Shown piece after piece: positions 1-10,700 of a stretch of 64,000 nt of DNA. This DNA comes from Zobellia uliginosa (GTDB lineage Bacteria; Bacteroidota; Bacteroidia; Flavobacteriales; Flavobacteriaceae): positions 55,542 through 119,541 of the forward strand of contig NZ_FTOB01000009.1 in assembly GCF_900156625.1 (NCBI RefSeq), in the 5' to 3' direction. A program made the translations under genes and the position numbers. The notes under the pieces are model-generated. The model ran no database searches and was not told the origin of the DNA. It saw only the letters and a program-made list of their open reading frames with translations. How positions within the stretch are numbered: position 1 is the first letter of the stretch; each line of letters starts with the position of its first letter.

Positions 1-765
1 GCCAATGGGGAAACGGTATATAGTGAAATCGATGTAGTTGAACTTCAGCAATTCGATTGGTATGAAGGCCATCAGGACGATATTCGCGACATGGACTTAA
101 ATCTACACACCGTTGTTAAAAAAAATGGACAGGGAGTTTGGAGAAGGCCTAAAATGTATCCTCAAGAACAATTGAACAAATGGAGAGCTCCATGGGATCC
201 AAGTAAAGACTTTCATATCTATGGTTGCGAAGTCAACAAGAACGAAATCATATGGTATGTTGATGGTGTCGAGGTTGCCCGAAAACCAAATAAATATTGG
301 CATCGCCCCATGAATGTTACCCTTTCGTTGGGACTCAGAAAACCTTTTGTAAAATTTTTCAATAATAAAAACAATGCCGTAAATCCAGAAACCGACCCCA
401 AGGCAAGGGAAAAATTAAGGGATATGCCCACATCGATGTATGTCGATTACGTTAGGGTATGGGAAAAATCAAACACCGGAGCTTCCCAACTCAATCAAAT
501 CGCTACTAAGCCTACACTGGAAAAAGGCATACATATCTATCCAAATCCCTATAAGAACGGTCCGTTGACAATCGATTTCGGCAAACCCTTCAGCGGCGAA
601 GTACATATCACAGGTTTAAACGGAAGAACATTTTTAAGAAAAAATGTTGTCAATCAAACTTCGGTTCAATTCCAAGAATCAAAACCTAAATTTAAGAGCG
701 GTGTGTATATCGTTAAAATTAGTGGACCTGATGGAGAGGTTTCAAAAAAGATACTTGTGGAATAA
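1..765 (+). CDS. cgkA: kappa-carrageenase (GH16), 3' part, T9SS-secreted
   Basis: The open frame runs in from the left edge at base 1, so the true start lies outside the window; the first ATG at 91 is internal. Codons 9-14 read EIDVVE (bases 25-42), the GH16 catalytic signature with nucleophile Glu, assisting Asp and acid/base Glu. The following residues match, from memory, the Pseudoalteromonas kappa-carrageenase: HTVVKKNG, the WYVDG strand, YWHRPMN, LSLGLR and a closing SMYVDYVRVWEK. Enzymes of this family cut beta-1,4 bonds of kappa-carrageenan outside the cell. After a linker the last ~80 residues (IHIYPNP start, GVYIVKI near the end, closing KKILVE) form a type A type IX secretion sorting domain, so the enzyme is exported across the outer membrane. 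It converges with the minus-strand locus to the right. The call is strong; only the N-terminal half is unseen. Confidence 0.88.
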   Translation, partial: ANGETVYSEIDVVELQQFDWYEGHQDDIRDMDLNLHTVVKKNGQGVWRRPKMYPQEQLNKWRAPWDPSKDFHIYGCEVNKNEIIWYVDGVEVARKPNKYWHRPMNVTLSLGLRKPFVKFFNNKNNAVNPETDPKAREKLRDMPTSMYVDYVRVWEKSNTGASQLNQIATKPTLEKGIHIYPNPYKNGPLTIDFGKPFSGEVHITGLNGRTFLRKNVVNQTSVQFQESKPKFKSGVYIVKISGPDGEVSKKILVE

Positions 766-792
766 TTGAAATTTAATTTTTACAAAATTACG

Positions 793-828
793 AACGGGCA
801 AAGGGGTTCGGGTTCCCCTTTGCCCGTT
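793..828 (+). terminator. intrinsic terminator after the kappa-carrageenase
   Basis: A perfect 14-bp stem (AACGGGCAAAGGGG at 793-806, its complement at 815-828) with an 8-base loop begins 27 bases after the stop codon. The downstream T run is short (TTTATAAAA), but the stem is long and GC-rich. It also separates the carrageenase from the convergent gene ending at 904. Confidence 0.8.
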
Positions 829-903
829 TATAAAATAATGGACGGAAATGATTGTTCCGGCTTCTACCCTAAACAAAGGCCTGCCTTCCTTTTATATGTC
901 ATA

Positions 904-2637
904 TTAGTTATGTACGGGTTCGATGCGTTCTTCGATATCCGCAACGAATTTTAGGATGGCATCACTAGAGATCAAATAGTTGGTCGCTCCATATTTTTTA
1001 TCCATTTGCACCGCTAGGTCCTCTAACTTTCGGAGACTTTGGGACAATGCATTGCGGTTTTGCCTTGTCGGGCGATCTCGGTTGATGATATATCTCAGGT
1101 AGGCTTCTATATGGGGCATACTAAGTTTTACAAAGTCTTCCATAAGCAAAAATTGTCCCTTTACCTTTTGATACTCTTTTTTTGAGAGGATTTTTTTTAC
1201 CGACTCTATATCTGAAATCGATTCACGGCATAAGGCCAAGGCCTCTTCACGTTCGTTCAGTGCCATTTTTATAATTTCTTCGGTAGGGTGATAGACGAAT
1301 GCCTCGATCAGAGCATTGTTCTTTATATCATCGGGATTCCATTTGATCATTGATTTCCCGGTATGAAGCACTTGGGCCGTCATATAATCGAGTGAAGCCA
1401 TCTTACTGTGTTCCTGCACCCAAACTCCCTTAAAGTAATACACTGAGTTAGCGATATCATCGGTCCGCTTTAAAGCCCTGACCATAGTTGGTGCCGCCTC
1501 CTTTCCAAATTTATCCATCGCCCAATCATCCCACACTTTCCGTACATCTACATAGGGGTCTTTCGCAAAGCGTGACAGGGCATATAGATTTACTTCATTG
1601 TAATTTTCGAACAGGGTCTGGTCCTTTTCCCAATAGGTACGCATGGCCAAAGTACGTATGGCCCTGTTGTGGTTTAAGGCATGCTGAACCCTGACCTGTA
1701 TCTCCTCCGGAAAACAATAAGGAATAAAAGACCTCCCCCAATATTCCCCTACACCATCAAACAATAGAGAGGCCCTGGTATTTGTTTCCATCATTATACG
1801 ATTCGGCCCCTTATACGGGTCCCAATCACCCGACTGGGACTTATGCACCATCAAAAAGGACTCATTTCTCCGTTCAAGTTCTTTCAACGACTCTAACAAT
1901 AATTTTTCTTGGTAGGGATAATGGCTGAAAGTCAAAATGGAAAAATCCTTTTTCGCACGATTAGCGCCCCGTATCACGGCGGCCATAAACTCGGTCAAAT
2001 AATCCGCTTGCGAATAGTATTGGTTTTCCCCTTTATGCCAAGTAAGTGGCTTTTGCCATTTGATTCCCGGAAAATAATTTAGGTCATCCAATATTGGGGT
2101 TTCCCATAAAAAATAATCCGTGGCATCTACCTGCGGAAATGTTTTAAAAAGAGCATAGGTCCTTTCCTCATAAAATTTCCACAATAGACCGTTTTCAAGA
2201 TACCTCGCTTCTGGATAGAGGTTAAAAAAACTGTTCTTATCGTCGCTGTAATAATCCGTTGCGGGCAAACTGGGCTCTCCCCCACTCAAGGTAATTCTGA
2301 TACCATGATCTTTGAACCATTGCAGCTGCCTTTCATATTTGGCTTTTTCTTCTAGGCTTCCCCCTTGTTCGATTTTTGAAAACCCTTCTATGTTGAGATA
2401 TTTATAGGCTATGGCATTTCCTCCTCCGTAAATACGGACTTCCCTTACCCCGTATTGAAGAATTTTTTGCCGGGTCATTTCAAGGCTTGCCTCCAATTGG
2501 GGATCCATAAGGAGTCCCAATCTAAACCCAATGGCCAAATCGAGCCCAGAACGCTTGTCCGCATCTTTCTGGCCCTGTAAAGATGTACCGAGCATTGACA
2601 AAACGATCAAAGTGGCCAAAGCCTTCACTTTCAACAT
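904..2637 (-). CDS. secreted GH67-like (alpha-glucuronidase-related) TIM-barrel protein
   Basis: 577 residues with an N-terminal signal peptide (MLKVKALATLIVLSMLGTS, then LQGQ). The middle has barrel-like strands such as VREVRIYGGG, IRITLSGGEP and DYFLWETPILDD. Residues around 340-400 (YNEVNLYALSRFAKDP then VWDDWAMDKFG) closely resemble the conserved C-terminal region of GH67 alpha-glucuronidases, where NLYAFGRLAW-type text precedes the EW motif. The C-terminal third is helical. It is the last gene of the first PUL, 63 bases after the gene ending at 2701, and is probably cotranscribed. A role in removing a uronic acid from the imported glycan fits the neighbours, but the catalytic residues were not matched one by one. 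A GH115-like or unassigned family is the main alternative. Confidence 0.55.
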   Translation of the reverse strand: MLKVKALATLIVLSMLGTSLQGQKDADKRSGLDLAIGFRLGLLMDPQLEASLEMTRQKILQYGVREVRIYGGGNAIAYKYLNIEGFSKIEQGGSLEEKAKYERQLQWFKDHGIRITLSGGEPSLPATDYYSDDKNSFFNLYPEARYLENGLLWKFYEERTYALFKTFPQVDATDYFLWETPILDDLNYFPGIKWQKPLTWHKGENQYYSQADYLTEFMAAVIRGANRAKKDFSILTFSHYPYQEKLLLESLKELERRNESFLMVHKSQSGDWDPYKGPNRIMMETNTRASLLFDGVGEYWGRSFIPYCFPEEIQVRVQHALNHNRAIRTLAMRTYWEKDQTLFENYNEVNLYALSRFAKDPYVDVRKVWDDWAMDKFGKEAAPTMVRALKRTDDIANSVYYFKGVWVQEHSKMASLDYMTAQVLHTGKSMIKWNPDDIKNNALIEAFVYHPTEEIIKMALNEREEALALCRESISDIESVKKILSKKEYQKVKGQFLLMEDFVKLSMPHIEAYLRYIINRDRPTRQNRNALSQSLRKLEDLAVQMDKKYGATNYLISSDAILKFVADIEERIEPVHN

Positions 2638-2700
2638 GGTGTTTTTATTTAGTTACAAACCTCATCTACGATTTTCCTTGACCGGGCCTACATAACCGCC

Positions 2701-4722
2701 TTAAAAGAACACCTGAACCGATTTTCCGTCCTTAATCGTTTTGTTCAGTATTACCGTTCCGTTAGTTTTAAGCACTGAGACCTTCAAGAGCCTTCCTTGC
2801 CTTTTTACGGAAATATCAAAATCTTCACCAAAGGCCTTTACTTTCTTTAAGGCCATATGATCCCATTCCGCAGGTAATCGGGGCGTACATTTAAAGCTCT
2901 TTAGCCCGGTAGGGACAATCCCGAAAATACCCTCGGTAAACACCCGACAATAGAGACCGCTTTCTGCAGATAATTGGGCCATGTTCCCTTCAGGATAGGC
3001 CTCTACCACATAAGGCACCCGATTCCCCAACAACCGCTTGTTTGAAAACTCCTCTAATTTCTCCAACGATTGGGCATTGGCCCCTGCCAAAAAAGTTCCC
3101 CTAAGGGCATATAGGGTGCCCCTGTCCCAAAATATTTCAGATATAGCCTTGTTCTCGTCGTTCTTTTCGACATGTACCCCGTTTTCCGACCATAGTTTAT
3201 CAAACAGGGCCTGGATCGTTCCTTCCTTTCGGTCATATATGCCCGTAACCAAGGGTAAACATATCCAATGTCTCAGTTTCGTATGTCCATCATAATATCG
3301 ATAGGTTTCCAATCCTTCGATGGTAGCCCCAAAATAGCTTTCGATATTCTTCTTGAGTGCCTTGGCCTGTTTTGTGTATGCACGCGTTGTACTACTACTC
3401 TCGTTCAGGGAATTTCCGAGACTTACCGCTAAGCCCAAGGCTCCGTAATACAGGCTCGAAGTTGACAAATTGGCCGTTCCCGTGGCTATCCTTCCTTCCA
3501 TTTCATCCGATTCGGATGCCACTACCCCTGCACTGTTCAACTGTCTTCTATTGTATTCTAAACACCATTTTATCAATGGCCAAAGTTCTTTGCCTATTTC
3601 TTTATCGCCCGTACTCAAGGCAAATTGCGCGGCGCCATAAGCTATCATGGCCGCATCGCCACGATCTAAGGTGCTTTTGGGAGCGTCTCCCTCCATTTCA
3701 AAGGAATACGGTAAGTTGTTATACGCGTCGTTGATTTCTTTTGCAAATAGGCGATACACGTTCAATGAAGCGTCATTACCCGTATCATAGCCCAAGTATG
3801 GAAAAAAGGGGCCTACATATTCAGCTTGGTCATTCGCCCAAAAACCTACATAGTAGCGCCCTCCCCCCGGAGAATGGATCAACCCGAGTTTAGATTCAAA
3901 AATACTTTCGGAGGCCCTTATCTTAGAAAACCCGAATAAGGTGTTCAATGTTGGGTCGGGCGTTTGTAGTTCCAATGAATTTTTCATTTGGTCTAAAAAA
4001 GCCAAACGTTCATTATAGTATTCATTTCCGGAAATCTCGACTTTGGGTTCATTGTTCATGGTGGCCGAAATACCAATGGAAAAGGTATACGACTTAGCCG
4101 GTGCCAAGGTGGTTTCCTTCTCGATGTTCGACGCGACATGAATCGTATATACCCCTTTTGCCCCATCAAGGGTTTCCTTGACTTCCTTCTGCCCGCCATG
4201 TAACACGACCGGAGTGCTACCGGTGTTGGTCATTGTCCATTGTTCCACAAACAATCGTTGTCCCATGGAGGGAAAGAAAGTACGGATAAGGCTAACGCCA
4301 TTTACCGCCTCGTGTACGATTTTCAACATGCCATTGATCCTTACCTCTTTTACGGGTCCGGGCACATAGATCCTATTCCCCATAGCGATAGAGGGTAGGA
4401 TATTATCGGTGTAGACCCCTTTCAGGTAGGCGCGGTAGGCCTTCCAGTCGGCATCGTTGGTCTTTAGCAGGGTGCGTAACTGTGGGAAGAAAATTTCCCG
4501 GGAAATGGATACCTCCCTTTTTTCGTTAATGGAATAGCCGATAATACCCGAAACCCTTTTTCCCGACATTTCTATATTGTCTTCGTACGGATGGTTATAG
4601 CTCTGGGTAACGTCTAGCCGTATTTCATCGGTTTTTTCAATTGTCCAGTGTTGCCGCTCCTGCGCCATTTGCCCTTGCGATACCAAAAGGCCCACCATAA
4701 TCATTAGCTTTTTTATTCCCAT
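2701..4722 (-). CDS. secreted six-hairpin (alpha/alpha toroid) glycosidase-like protein
   Basis: The chosen ATG (4720-4722) gives 673 residues beginning MGIKKLMIMVGLLVSQGQMAQ, a good signal peptide. A longer frame opens at 4782, but it would overlap the upstream gene by 32 bases and bury the signal peptide, so the inner start, 28 bases after the upstream stop, is preferred. The first ~250 residues look like a beta-sandwich (TFFPSMGQRLFVEQWTMTN). Residues ~260-600 are helical repeats typical of six-hairpin glycosidases (GDAAMIAYGAAQFALSTGD, LWPLIKWCLEYNRRQ, ASESDEMEGR). A short beta domain follows (VKAFGEDFDISVKRQGRLLK). The GH family cannot be named from sequence alone. Its place between two other glycosidases in a SusC/D operon indicates periplasmic processing of oligosaccharides. 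Confidence 0.65.
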   Translation of the reverse strand: MGIKKLMIMVGLLVSQGQMAQERQHWTIEKTDEIRLDVTQSYNHPYEDNIEMSGKRVSGIIGYSINEKREVSISREIFFPQLRTLLKTNDADWKAYRAYLKGVYTDNILPSIAMGNRIYVPGPVKEVRINGMLKIVHEAVNGVSLIRTFFPSMGQRLFVEQWTMTNTGSTPVVLHGGQKEVKETLDGAKGVYTIHVASNIEKETTLAPAKSYTFSIGISATMNNEPKVEISGNEYYNERLAFLDQMKNSLELQTPDPTLNTLFGFSKIRASESIFESKLGLIHSPGGGRYYVGFWANDQAEYVGPFFPYLGYDTGNDASLNVYRLFAKEINDAYNNLPYSFEMEGDAPKSTLDRGDAAMIAYGAAQFALSTGDKEIGKELWPLIKWCLEYNRRQLNSAGVVASESDEMEGRIATGTANLSTSSLYYGALGLAVSLGNSLNESSSTTRAYTKQAKALKKNIESYFGATIEGLETYRYYDGHTKLRHWICLPLVTGIYDRKEGTIQALFDKLWSENGVHVEKNDENKAISEIFWDRGTLYALRGTFLAGANAQSLEKLEEFSNKRLLGNRVPYVVEAYPEGNMAQLSAESGLYCRVFTEGIFGIVPTGLKSFKCTPRLPAEWDHMALKKVKAFGEDFDISVKRQGRLLKVSVLKTNGTVILNKTIKDGKSVQVFF

Positions 4723-4750
4723 TGCGATCTGTGTTTTATTCAATTTCCCT

Positions 4751-6073
4751 TTAATCGATATCAAGTAACATCCAATTGTCATTGACTACGCCATCAAGTA
4801 TATTTTCGGTACAGAGGTTCCAGCTTACAAAGCCGACTATATTTCCGTTTTCATCTACATGGTCATCACTGGGTGCCAATGGCTCACCGGTTTCCGCACT
4901 ATAGTTTTCGTGCATTGTATCGTGTTTTTCAATATCCTTCAGCAACAAGGTACCCAAGGCTTCCCCCAACCAGGCCACTTCATTTTCAAAACCGTATTTC
5001 TTCAGTCCGATTGAATAGATATAGTTGGCAATCGGCCAAACAGGCCCTTGCCAATTGGAAAAAGGTACAATTATATTTTTGTTATTGTAATCGGGATCTT
5101 CTGCCGAAAGTGACCTAAAGCCGTACTCTGCCTTCATTTGCTTTGGATCCAACAAGTGATTTTGAATCATGGCCCTTCCCTCTTCTTGGGGGGCTATGCC
5201 CGCCATAAGGGGTACAAAGGAAGAGTAACTCACCCTTTTGTAAAAATGTCCGGTTTCACGATCGACCGTATAATACATTTGATCTTCCTTCGACCATAAA
5301 TGGGTATTGATAGCTTTCTTCAGGGCCTCTGCTTTTTCTGCGTACACCTTGGCGTCATTTTCTTTGCCGAGCACTTTTGCAATGCCTGCTTGGGCAAGGT
5401 ATTCTTTATATTGCAGGGTACTGGCATCGGGGGCCAAAAAAGAACGCTTGTCTTCTTGAAAATAATTCATGGCCGGATTATTATCCGCTCCACTTTGCAT
5501 GGCGATATCCCAATAAAACAGTCCTGTTTTTTCATCTTGCTGGGTACGTTCGCGGTACTCCAATACTTTTTTCAACTGCCCGTAATAAGGTTGGGCCCAA
5601 GAAAAATCGTTTAACCCTTTTGACGACAAGTACACTCCTTGGGACAAGAACGGCTTCATTGCAAATTTCCCAAAAATAGGTCGGGGCCCCTTGGTAGTCG
5701 CACAACCGGAAACATAGCCTTCCTTATCGATTCCCTTGATAAGGTTGAGCGCCCAATATTTTAAATACTCAGGTTTTCCCTTACTGACAAAATAGTTGCC
5801 CATAAAAAAACCGTCCCAATCCCACATTTGTTTATAGAATCCGGAAGGGATGAGATATGGATATTCCAAATAGCCCTCGCCCGGTTGGATGACTTTCTTA
5901 GACTGCCCAACAAAACTCTTGCTCAATTGCGCATATAGCTCCTTTAGTTTTTCGTCATTCGAAAAATCATCTACTAGTTCCGTATTTACCATAGCTTCAT
6001 TATTGGGTGATTTGTTTTGCTTACAACCCGCCATCATCCCTATGGTCATACAAAGTAGAAATGCTTTTTTCAT
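4751..6073 (-). CDS. trehalase-fold (GH37/GH63-like) lipoprotein glycosidase
   Basis: 440 residues. MKKAFLLCMTIGMMAGCKQ is a lipoprotein signal with the lipobox cysteine at residue 17. The mature part shows hallmarks of the GH37/GH63 (alpha/alpha)6 clan: QMWDWDGFFMG early, then SFLAPDASTLQY, SYSSFVPLMAG, SNWQGPVWPIANY and HENYSAETGEPL near the C-terminus, which normally contribute the acidic catalytic pair and the sugar-binding tryptophans. It is shorter than classical trehalases (~550), so the substrate need not be trehalose; an alpha-glucoside or related sugar is more likely in this setting. It lies 189 bases downstream of the SusD gene, with tight spacing to the next enzyme. The fold call is good, the substrate unknown. 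Confidence 0.7.
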   Translation of the reverse strand: MKKAFLLCMTIGMMAGCKQNKSPNNEAMVNTELVDDFSNDEKLKELYAQLSKSFVGQSKKVIQPGEGYLEYPYLIPSGFYKQMWDWDGFFMGNYFVSKGKPEYLKYWALNLIKGIDKEGYVSGCATTKGPRPIFGKFAMKPFLSQGVYLSSKGLNDFSWAQPYYGQLKKVLEYRERTQQDEKTGLFYWDIAMQSGADNNPAMNYFQEDKRSFLAPDASTLQYKEYLAQAGIAKVLGKENDAKVYAEKAEALKKAINTHLWSKEDQMYYTVDRETGHFYKRVSYSSFVPLMAGIAPQEEGRAMIQNHLLDPKQMKAEYGFRSLSAEDPDYNNKNIIVPFSNWQGPVWPIANYIYSIGLKKYGFENEVAWLGEALGTLLLKDIEKHDTMHENYSAETGEPLAPSDDHVDENGNIVGFVSWNLCTENILDGVVNDNWMLLDID

Positions 6074-6262
6074 CTATCTAATGATTTATTCGCCCCTTTC
6101 ATAACTGGGCATATTTTTATGTAACAGGTCTCTTCCCTTTGTTATCGATTCAATTGAAAAGAACGCCCCAGTCCACGGTGCATTTCCTTAACGGTAGCCC
6201 CACGGACCAGCAAAAGCGTTCTCGTTCAACTCACAACTAACTCAATTCTATCTATTGCCAAA

Positions 6263-7726
6263 CTACCAGTTCGGGTTATTGGGTGCCAAATTCGGGTTGA
6301 TATCGATCTCACTTTGAGGTATCGGCCACAATTCGTTCTTGCCCGCTATAAAAGCGTAGCCTTTGTCGGTCATTACTTCTGCAGCCGTGCCCCAACGAAC
6401 CAGGTCAAAATATCGTTTTTGCTCAAAACACAATTCTACCCTTCTTTCGTGGTAAATAGCCTCGCGCATTTGCTCTTTAGCAATACCCGCATCAATCAAC
6501 GGTACATTGGCCCGTTTTCGAATAGGATTGATAAAATTGACGGCCTCACCCGTACGATCGAGTTCGTTCAAGGTTTCCGCTTTTAAGAGAAGTATATCCC
6601 CTAGACGTATGACTACGTAATTGTTATCGACAAAATATGGGGTTCCCGCCGTGTAATCGTCAAAGGCAACCAAGCCTTTTCTACAGTTGTAACCCGTAGG
6701 TGACCATTCTCCTTTATAGACATCCCCACTAAACAAATCGCCATCTTTTAGAACGGAAGCTTCCAATCGGATATCGCCCGGTTCAAATTCGTCTACCAAA
6801 TCTTGGGTCGGCAACATAAAACCGATTCCACCCCAATCAATGTCGGAAGACCTAGGAGACATCCATCCGTTACGGTTATATCCTTCACGGTCACTGGCTC
6901 CACCTGTCTGGAAGTTTACTTGAAAAATCACTTCTTTGTTGGTTTCGTTTCCGATGCCGAAAATGGCGGAAAAATCATCGGAAAGATCATAGCCATAATC
7001 GTTGATCACACTTGTAAGCAAGGGGTCTGCTTCCTTCCACTTTTTCTGGAAGATATAAGACTTGGCCAACAAGGCCTTCGCCGCTCCTACGGTAGCCCTA
7101 CCCAAATCGTTATCAGACAGACCATCAGGTGTTTTCAGCCCTTCCATGGCCGCTGTAAGATCGCCTTCGATGAATGCCCAAACCTCGGTTTCCGGACTTC
7201 TTGAAATTTCATAATCTTCAGGACTGTTCGGTTCGGTGACAATGGGTAAATCGCCGTAGCGAATCACTAAATCAAAATAACACAAGGCCCTAAGAAACTT
7301 GGCTTCGGCTACCAATGTTTTTTTAACATCGGCATCAATGCTCTCTTCGGTCATTTCCTGAATTTTTTGAATCGCCAGGTTGGCCCTGAATACAGGTACA
7401 AAATAAGCCTTCCATTTGTCTACGAAAATGTGGTTATCGGCCGATGCAATAAACTTTTGCACTTGATCCATACCCGGTTGATCCGAAGGTCCCCCCCCTC
7501 CTTTTTCCGCATCGTCCGATTGTACATCTTCTACAATAGACATGGCTCCATAGAGGGTATAGCTCTGAATTCCGTCGTAAATGGCATTAACGGCCTGTGT
7601 GGCCTCTTCTTCATTGGTATAAAAAGTACCTACGCTCAGCGAACCCAAGGGTTCCTTATCTAAAAAAGAATCGTCACAAGCGTATGTGCCTAAAGCCAGT
7701 AAAGTGATATATATGTATTTCTTCAT
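6263..7726 (-). CDS. SusD/RagB-family outer-membrane glycan-binding lipoprotein (PUL1)
   Basis: 487 residues with the lipobox TYAC early (MKKYIYITLLALGTYACDD). Family features are KEPLGSLSVGTFY, then EEEATQAVNAIYDGIQ, the TPR-like stretch FLRALCYFDLVIRYGDLPIV, an LLAKSYIFQKKWKEA repeat, and the C-terminal AIYHERRVELCFEQKRYFDLVRWG followed by LWPIPQSEIDINPNL. SusD proteins sit on the cell surface as a lid over the SusC channel and bind oligosaccharides. The gene follows susC by 17 bases in the same operon, the usual pairing. The ligand is not known; the enzymes downstream suggest a glucuronate- or hexose-containing oligosaccharide. Confidence 0.95.
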   Translation of the reverse strand: MKKYIYITLLALGTYACDDSFLDKEPLGSLSVGTFYTNEEEATQAVNAIYDGIQSYTLYGAMSIVEDVQSDDAEKGGGGPSDQPGMDQVQKFIASADNHIFVDKWKAYFVPVFRANLAIQKIQEMTEESIDADVKKTLVAEAKFLRALCYFDLVIRYGDLPIVTEPNSPEDYEISRSPETEVWAFIEGDLTAAMEGLKTPDGLSDNDLGRATVGAAKALLAKSYIFQKKWKEADPLLTSVINDYGYDLSDDFSAIFGIGNETNKEVIFQVNFQTGGASDREGYNRNGWMSPRSSDIDWGGIGFMLPTQDLVDEFEPGDIRLEASVLKDGDLFSGDVYKGEWSPTGYNCRKGLVAFDDYTAGTPYFVDNNYVVIRLGDILLLKAETLNELDRTGEAVNFINPIRKRANVPLIDAGIAKEQMREAIYHERRVELCFEQKRYFDLVRWGTAAEVMTDKGYAFIAGKNELWPIPQSEIDINPNLAPNNPNW

Positions 7727-7743
7727 GGTTTCGTTTATTTGAA

Positions 7744-10700
7744 TTATAAGGATAAGTTTACGCCCAGTACCAAAGAACTCGCAACAGGGTATTTGGCCCT
7801 ATCGACACCAAGGTCTGTTCTAGACCCCTTGGTCTGGTACATCTCTGGGTCATAGCCACGGTATGAGGTGAACGTATGTAGGTTCTCGGCACTGACATAA
7901 AAGCGCAGGCGGTCTACTTTCAATTTTTCCAAAACACTTTTCGGCAAAGAATAGCCCAACTGTACGTTTTTGATTCTTATAAAAGAACCATCTTCGATCA
8001 TACGAGAAGAACTTCTTGTATTTTGGTTTACATCGTCACGGGTCACCCTTGGTACAGAATTGGAAGTTCCTTCACCCGTCCATCGGTTCAAGATATTGCT
8101 CCACTTGTTATAAGGTTCCGAGGCCGTCTCTATCTGACGAATCATACCGTTGTAAATATCATTCCCGTAAGAACCGTAAAGACGTACGCTAAAGTCTACA
8201 TTTTTGTAATTGGTCTGTGCATATGCCGAGAAAGTAAAATCGGGATTGGGATCACCGATATAGGTACGGTCTTTATCGTCAAGAACACCATCTTCGTTTA
8301 CATCTACAAAGCGAATATCACCTGGTTTGGCATCGGGTTGCATGCCATGCGCGGCAACATCGGAATCGTTTTGAAAAAGTCCGTCCGCTACATATCCGAA
8401 AAATTGACTAATAGGCTTGCCCACTTCGGTACGGGTCCAGCGTTCCCCCAAATACGCTTGATCGCTCCAAATATAATCGACACTTCCCAGGTCTTTTACT
8501 TCGTTCCTGATCTTTGTAAAGTTACCACCGATATTGTACGTAAATGCTTTATCGGAAGGCGATTGATAATCTAGGGCCAATTCAATACCGCTGTTCCTGA
8601 TCTTACCAACATTGGTATAGGCCGTTGTTGAGTAACCCGAGGTAGCCGGTGCCGGCAAGGTCAACAACATGTCTTCGGTATCCTTGATAAAATAATCGGC
8701 CGTCAATGAAACACTACTATCGAACAATTTTAGGTCAAGTCCGAAGTTGCTCTGAATCGTAGTCTCCCAGGTAACATCGGGATTGGATGCGGCATTAGGC
8801 GCATAACCCGGCACGGTTGCCTGTGAGGTACCAAAAGGGTAGTACACCAAATCTAGGTTATTGGCCCACGGGTAGTTGCTATAAATATCTTGGTTCCCCA
8901 ATTTACCGTAACTGGCACGTAGCTTTACGTAGTTGAACGTCTTTGTATTATCGTAGAAACCTTCTTCACTCATGATCCATCCGGCAGATACGGAAGGAAA
9001 AGTACCGAAGCGGTTAGACTCACCAAATCGGGAAGAGCCATCTCGCCTTACATTGGCTTGAAAAAGATATCGGTTTTTAAAATTATAATTAAGTCTACCC
9101 AAATAAGACATTAGGGCATATTCCGAAGTTCCGCCACTGTTGTCCCTTGTTCCAGTTCCTGCATCTAGGTACCAGATGTATTTTTGGTTATTGGGAAAGT
9201 CTTTTCTACTGGCATTTAAGGTTTCATACCTATTTTCTTCCTTAGTAATACCCGCCAAAACATCAAAATGGTGGTCTTCTCCCAAATCGAATGTATAGTT
9301 CAGCGTATTCTCCCATACCCAAGTGGTATAGATCGAAGAGGTTTCGGAGAGTTGGTTTTGGATGGCTTGTGAACTACCCTCGGTATATGTAGGGTCGAAA
9401 TCCTTTCCTTTAGAGTATAGAAAATCATATCCAAAGGAACTTTTAAAAGTAAAATCTTTAAAAGGCTTATACTCTAAATACGAATTTCCGAGCACCCTAT
9501 AGCTTTTTCTGCTATCGTAGTTCAACAAGGCCAAACGCAATGGGTTACCACCATCACCAACATATTCCGCAGGACCGATGTTTCCTCCCCAATCGCCATT
9601 GGCATCCTTTACGGGCACCATAGGTCTTTCCCGTAATGCGCCAAAAAGAACACTCGTCCAAGAATGGTCATCGGGCACTACGTCTTGTGTATTGGTAGTC
9701 AAGGACAGATTGGTGCCCACCTTGAACTTATCGGAAAACTTGGTACTACCATTGATACGGGCCGAGATTCTTTCAAATCCACTTCCCACAACAATACCCT
9801 CTAGGCCGTAATACCCTAATGAAAATAGGTAGTCTGATTTTTCAGATCCTCCCGAAAAGGTAAACTGGTGGTTTTGGATAGGCGCATTTCTGAATACCTC
9901 ATCTTGCCAATTGGTATCGGTTGGATTGGCCGTACCCGGTCCGTACTCACTGGGGTCTCCCCAAAACTCATCGTCAGGTAGGCCTGAGTTTCTGTACGCC
10001 TCTTTAGTGATCATCACATAATCGTGTGAATTCAATACATCGATCTGGTTGGCCGCTTGTTGAAAACCGTAATAGCTCTCAATATTGATCTTAGATACAC
10101 CGGCCTTCCCTTTCTTGGTCGTAATTATGATTACCCCATTGGCCGCCCGTGCGCCGTAAATGGCCGATGCCGCGGCATCCTTAAGTATGGAAATCGAAGC
10201 GATATCCGATGGGTTTACCGAACTGATTCCCGATTTAGTTGGGAATCCGTCAATAACGTATAAGGGGTCGTTGTTACCAAATGTACCCGTACCCCTAATC
10301 CTAACGGCAATGCCTCCTCCCGGCTCACCGGAATCGGCGGTAATCTGCACCCCGGCAACTTTACCCTGAAGCGCTTGTGAAACCGTAGGAACCGAACTTT
10401 CCTTTAAAACACTTTCATTGACAAAACCGACACTTCCGGTAAGATCTTTAACCTTTTGCTTTCCGTACCCAACGACCATTACCCCTTCAAGAGAATTGGC
10501 CTCAGGCTCCATTTGCACCATAATATGCGATGATGTACCTACACTGACCTCTTGGGTCTTATACCCTAAGTATGATATTACCAATACCGCATCTCCCTCA
10601 GGTACTTGAAGTGTAAAATTTCCGTCAAAATCGGCAGAGGTACCCTTCATGGTACCTTTGATCACGATTGACGCTCCAGGTAAAGGTATACCCTGGTCAT

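Noticed and set aside
91..765. ATG at 91 as the start of the carrageenase
   Set aside because: The frame is open from base 1 and includes the catalytic EIDVVE motif upstream of this ATG, so the gene is simply cut by the window edge.
4723..4782. 20-codon N-terminal extension of the six-hairpin protein
   Set aside because: It overlaps the upstream gene and would place the signal peptide internally.
8023..8574. 183-codon plus-strand frame inside susC
   Set aside because: It is opposite a clear SusC coding region and has no recognisable features.
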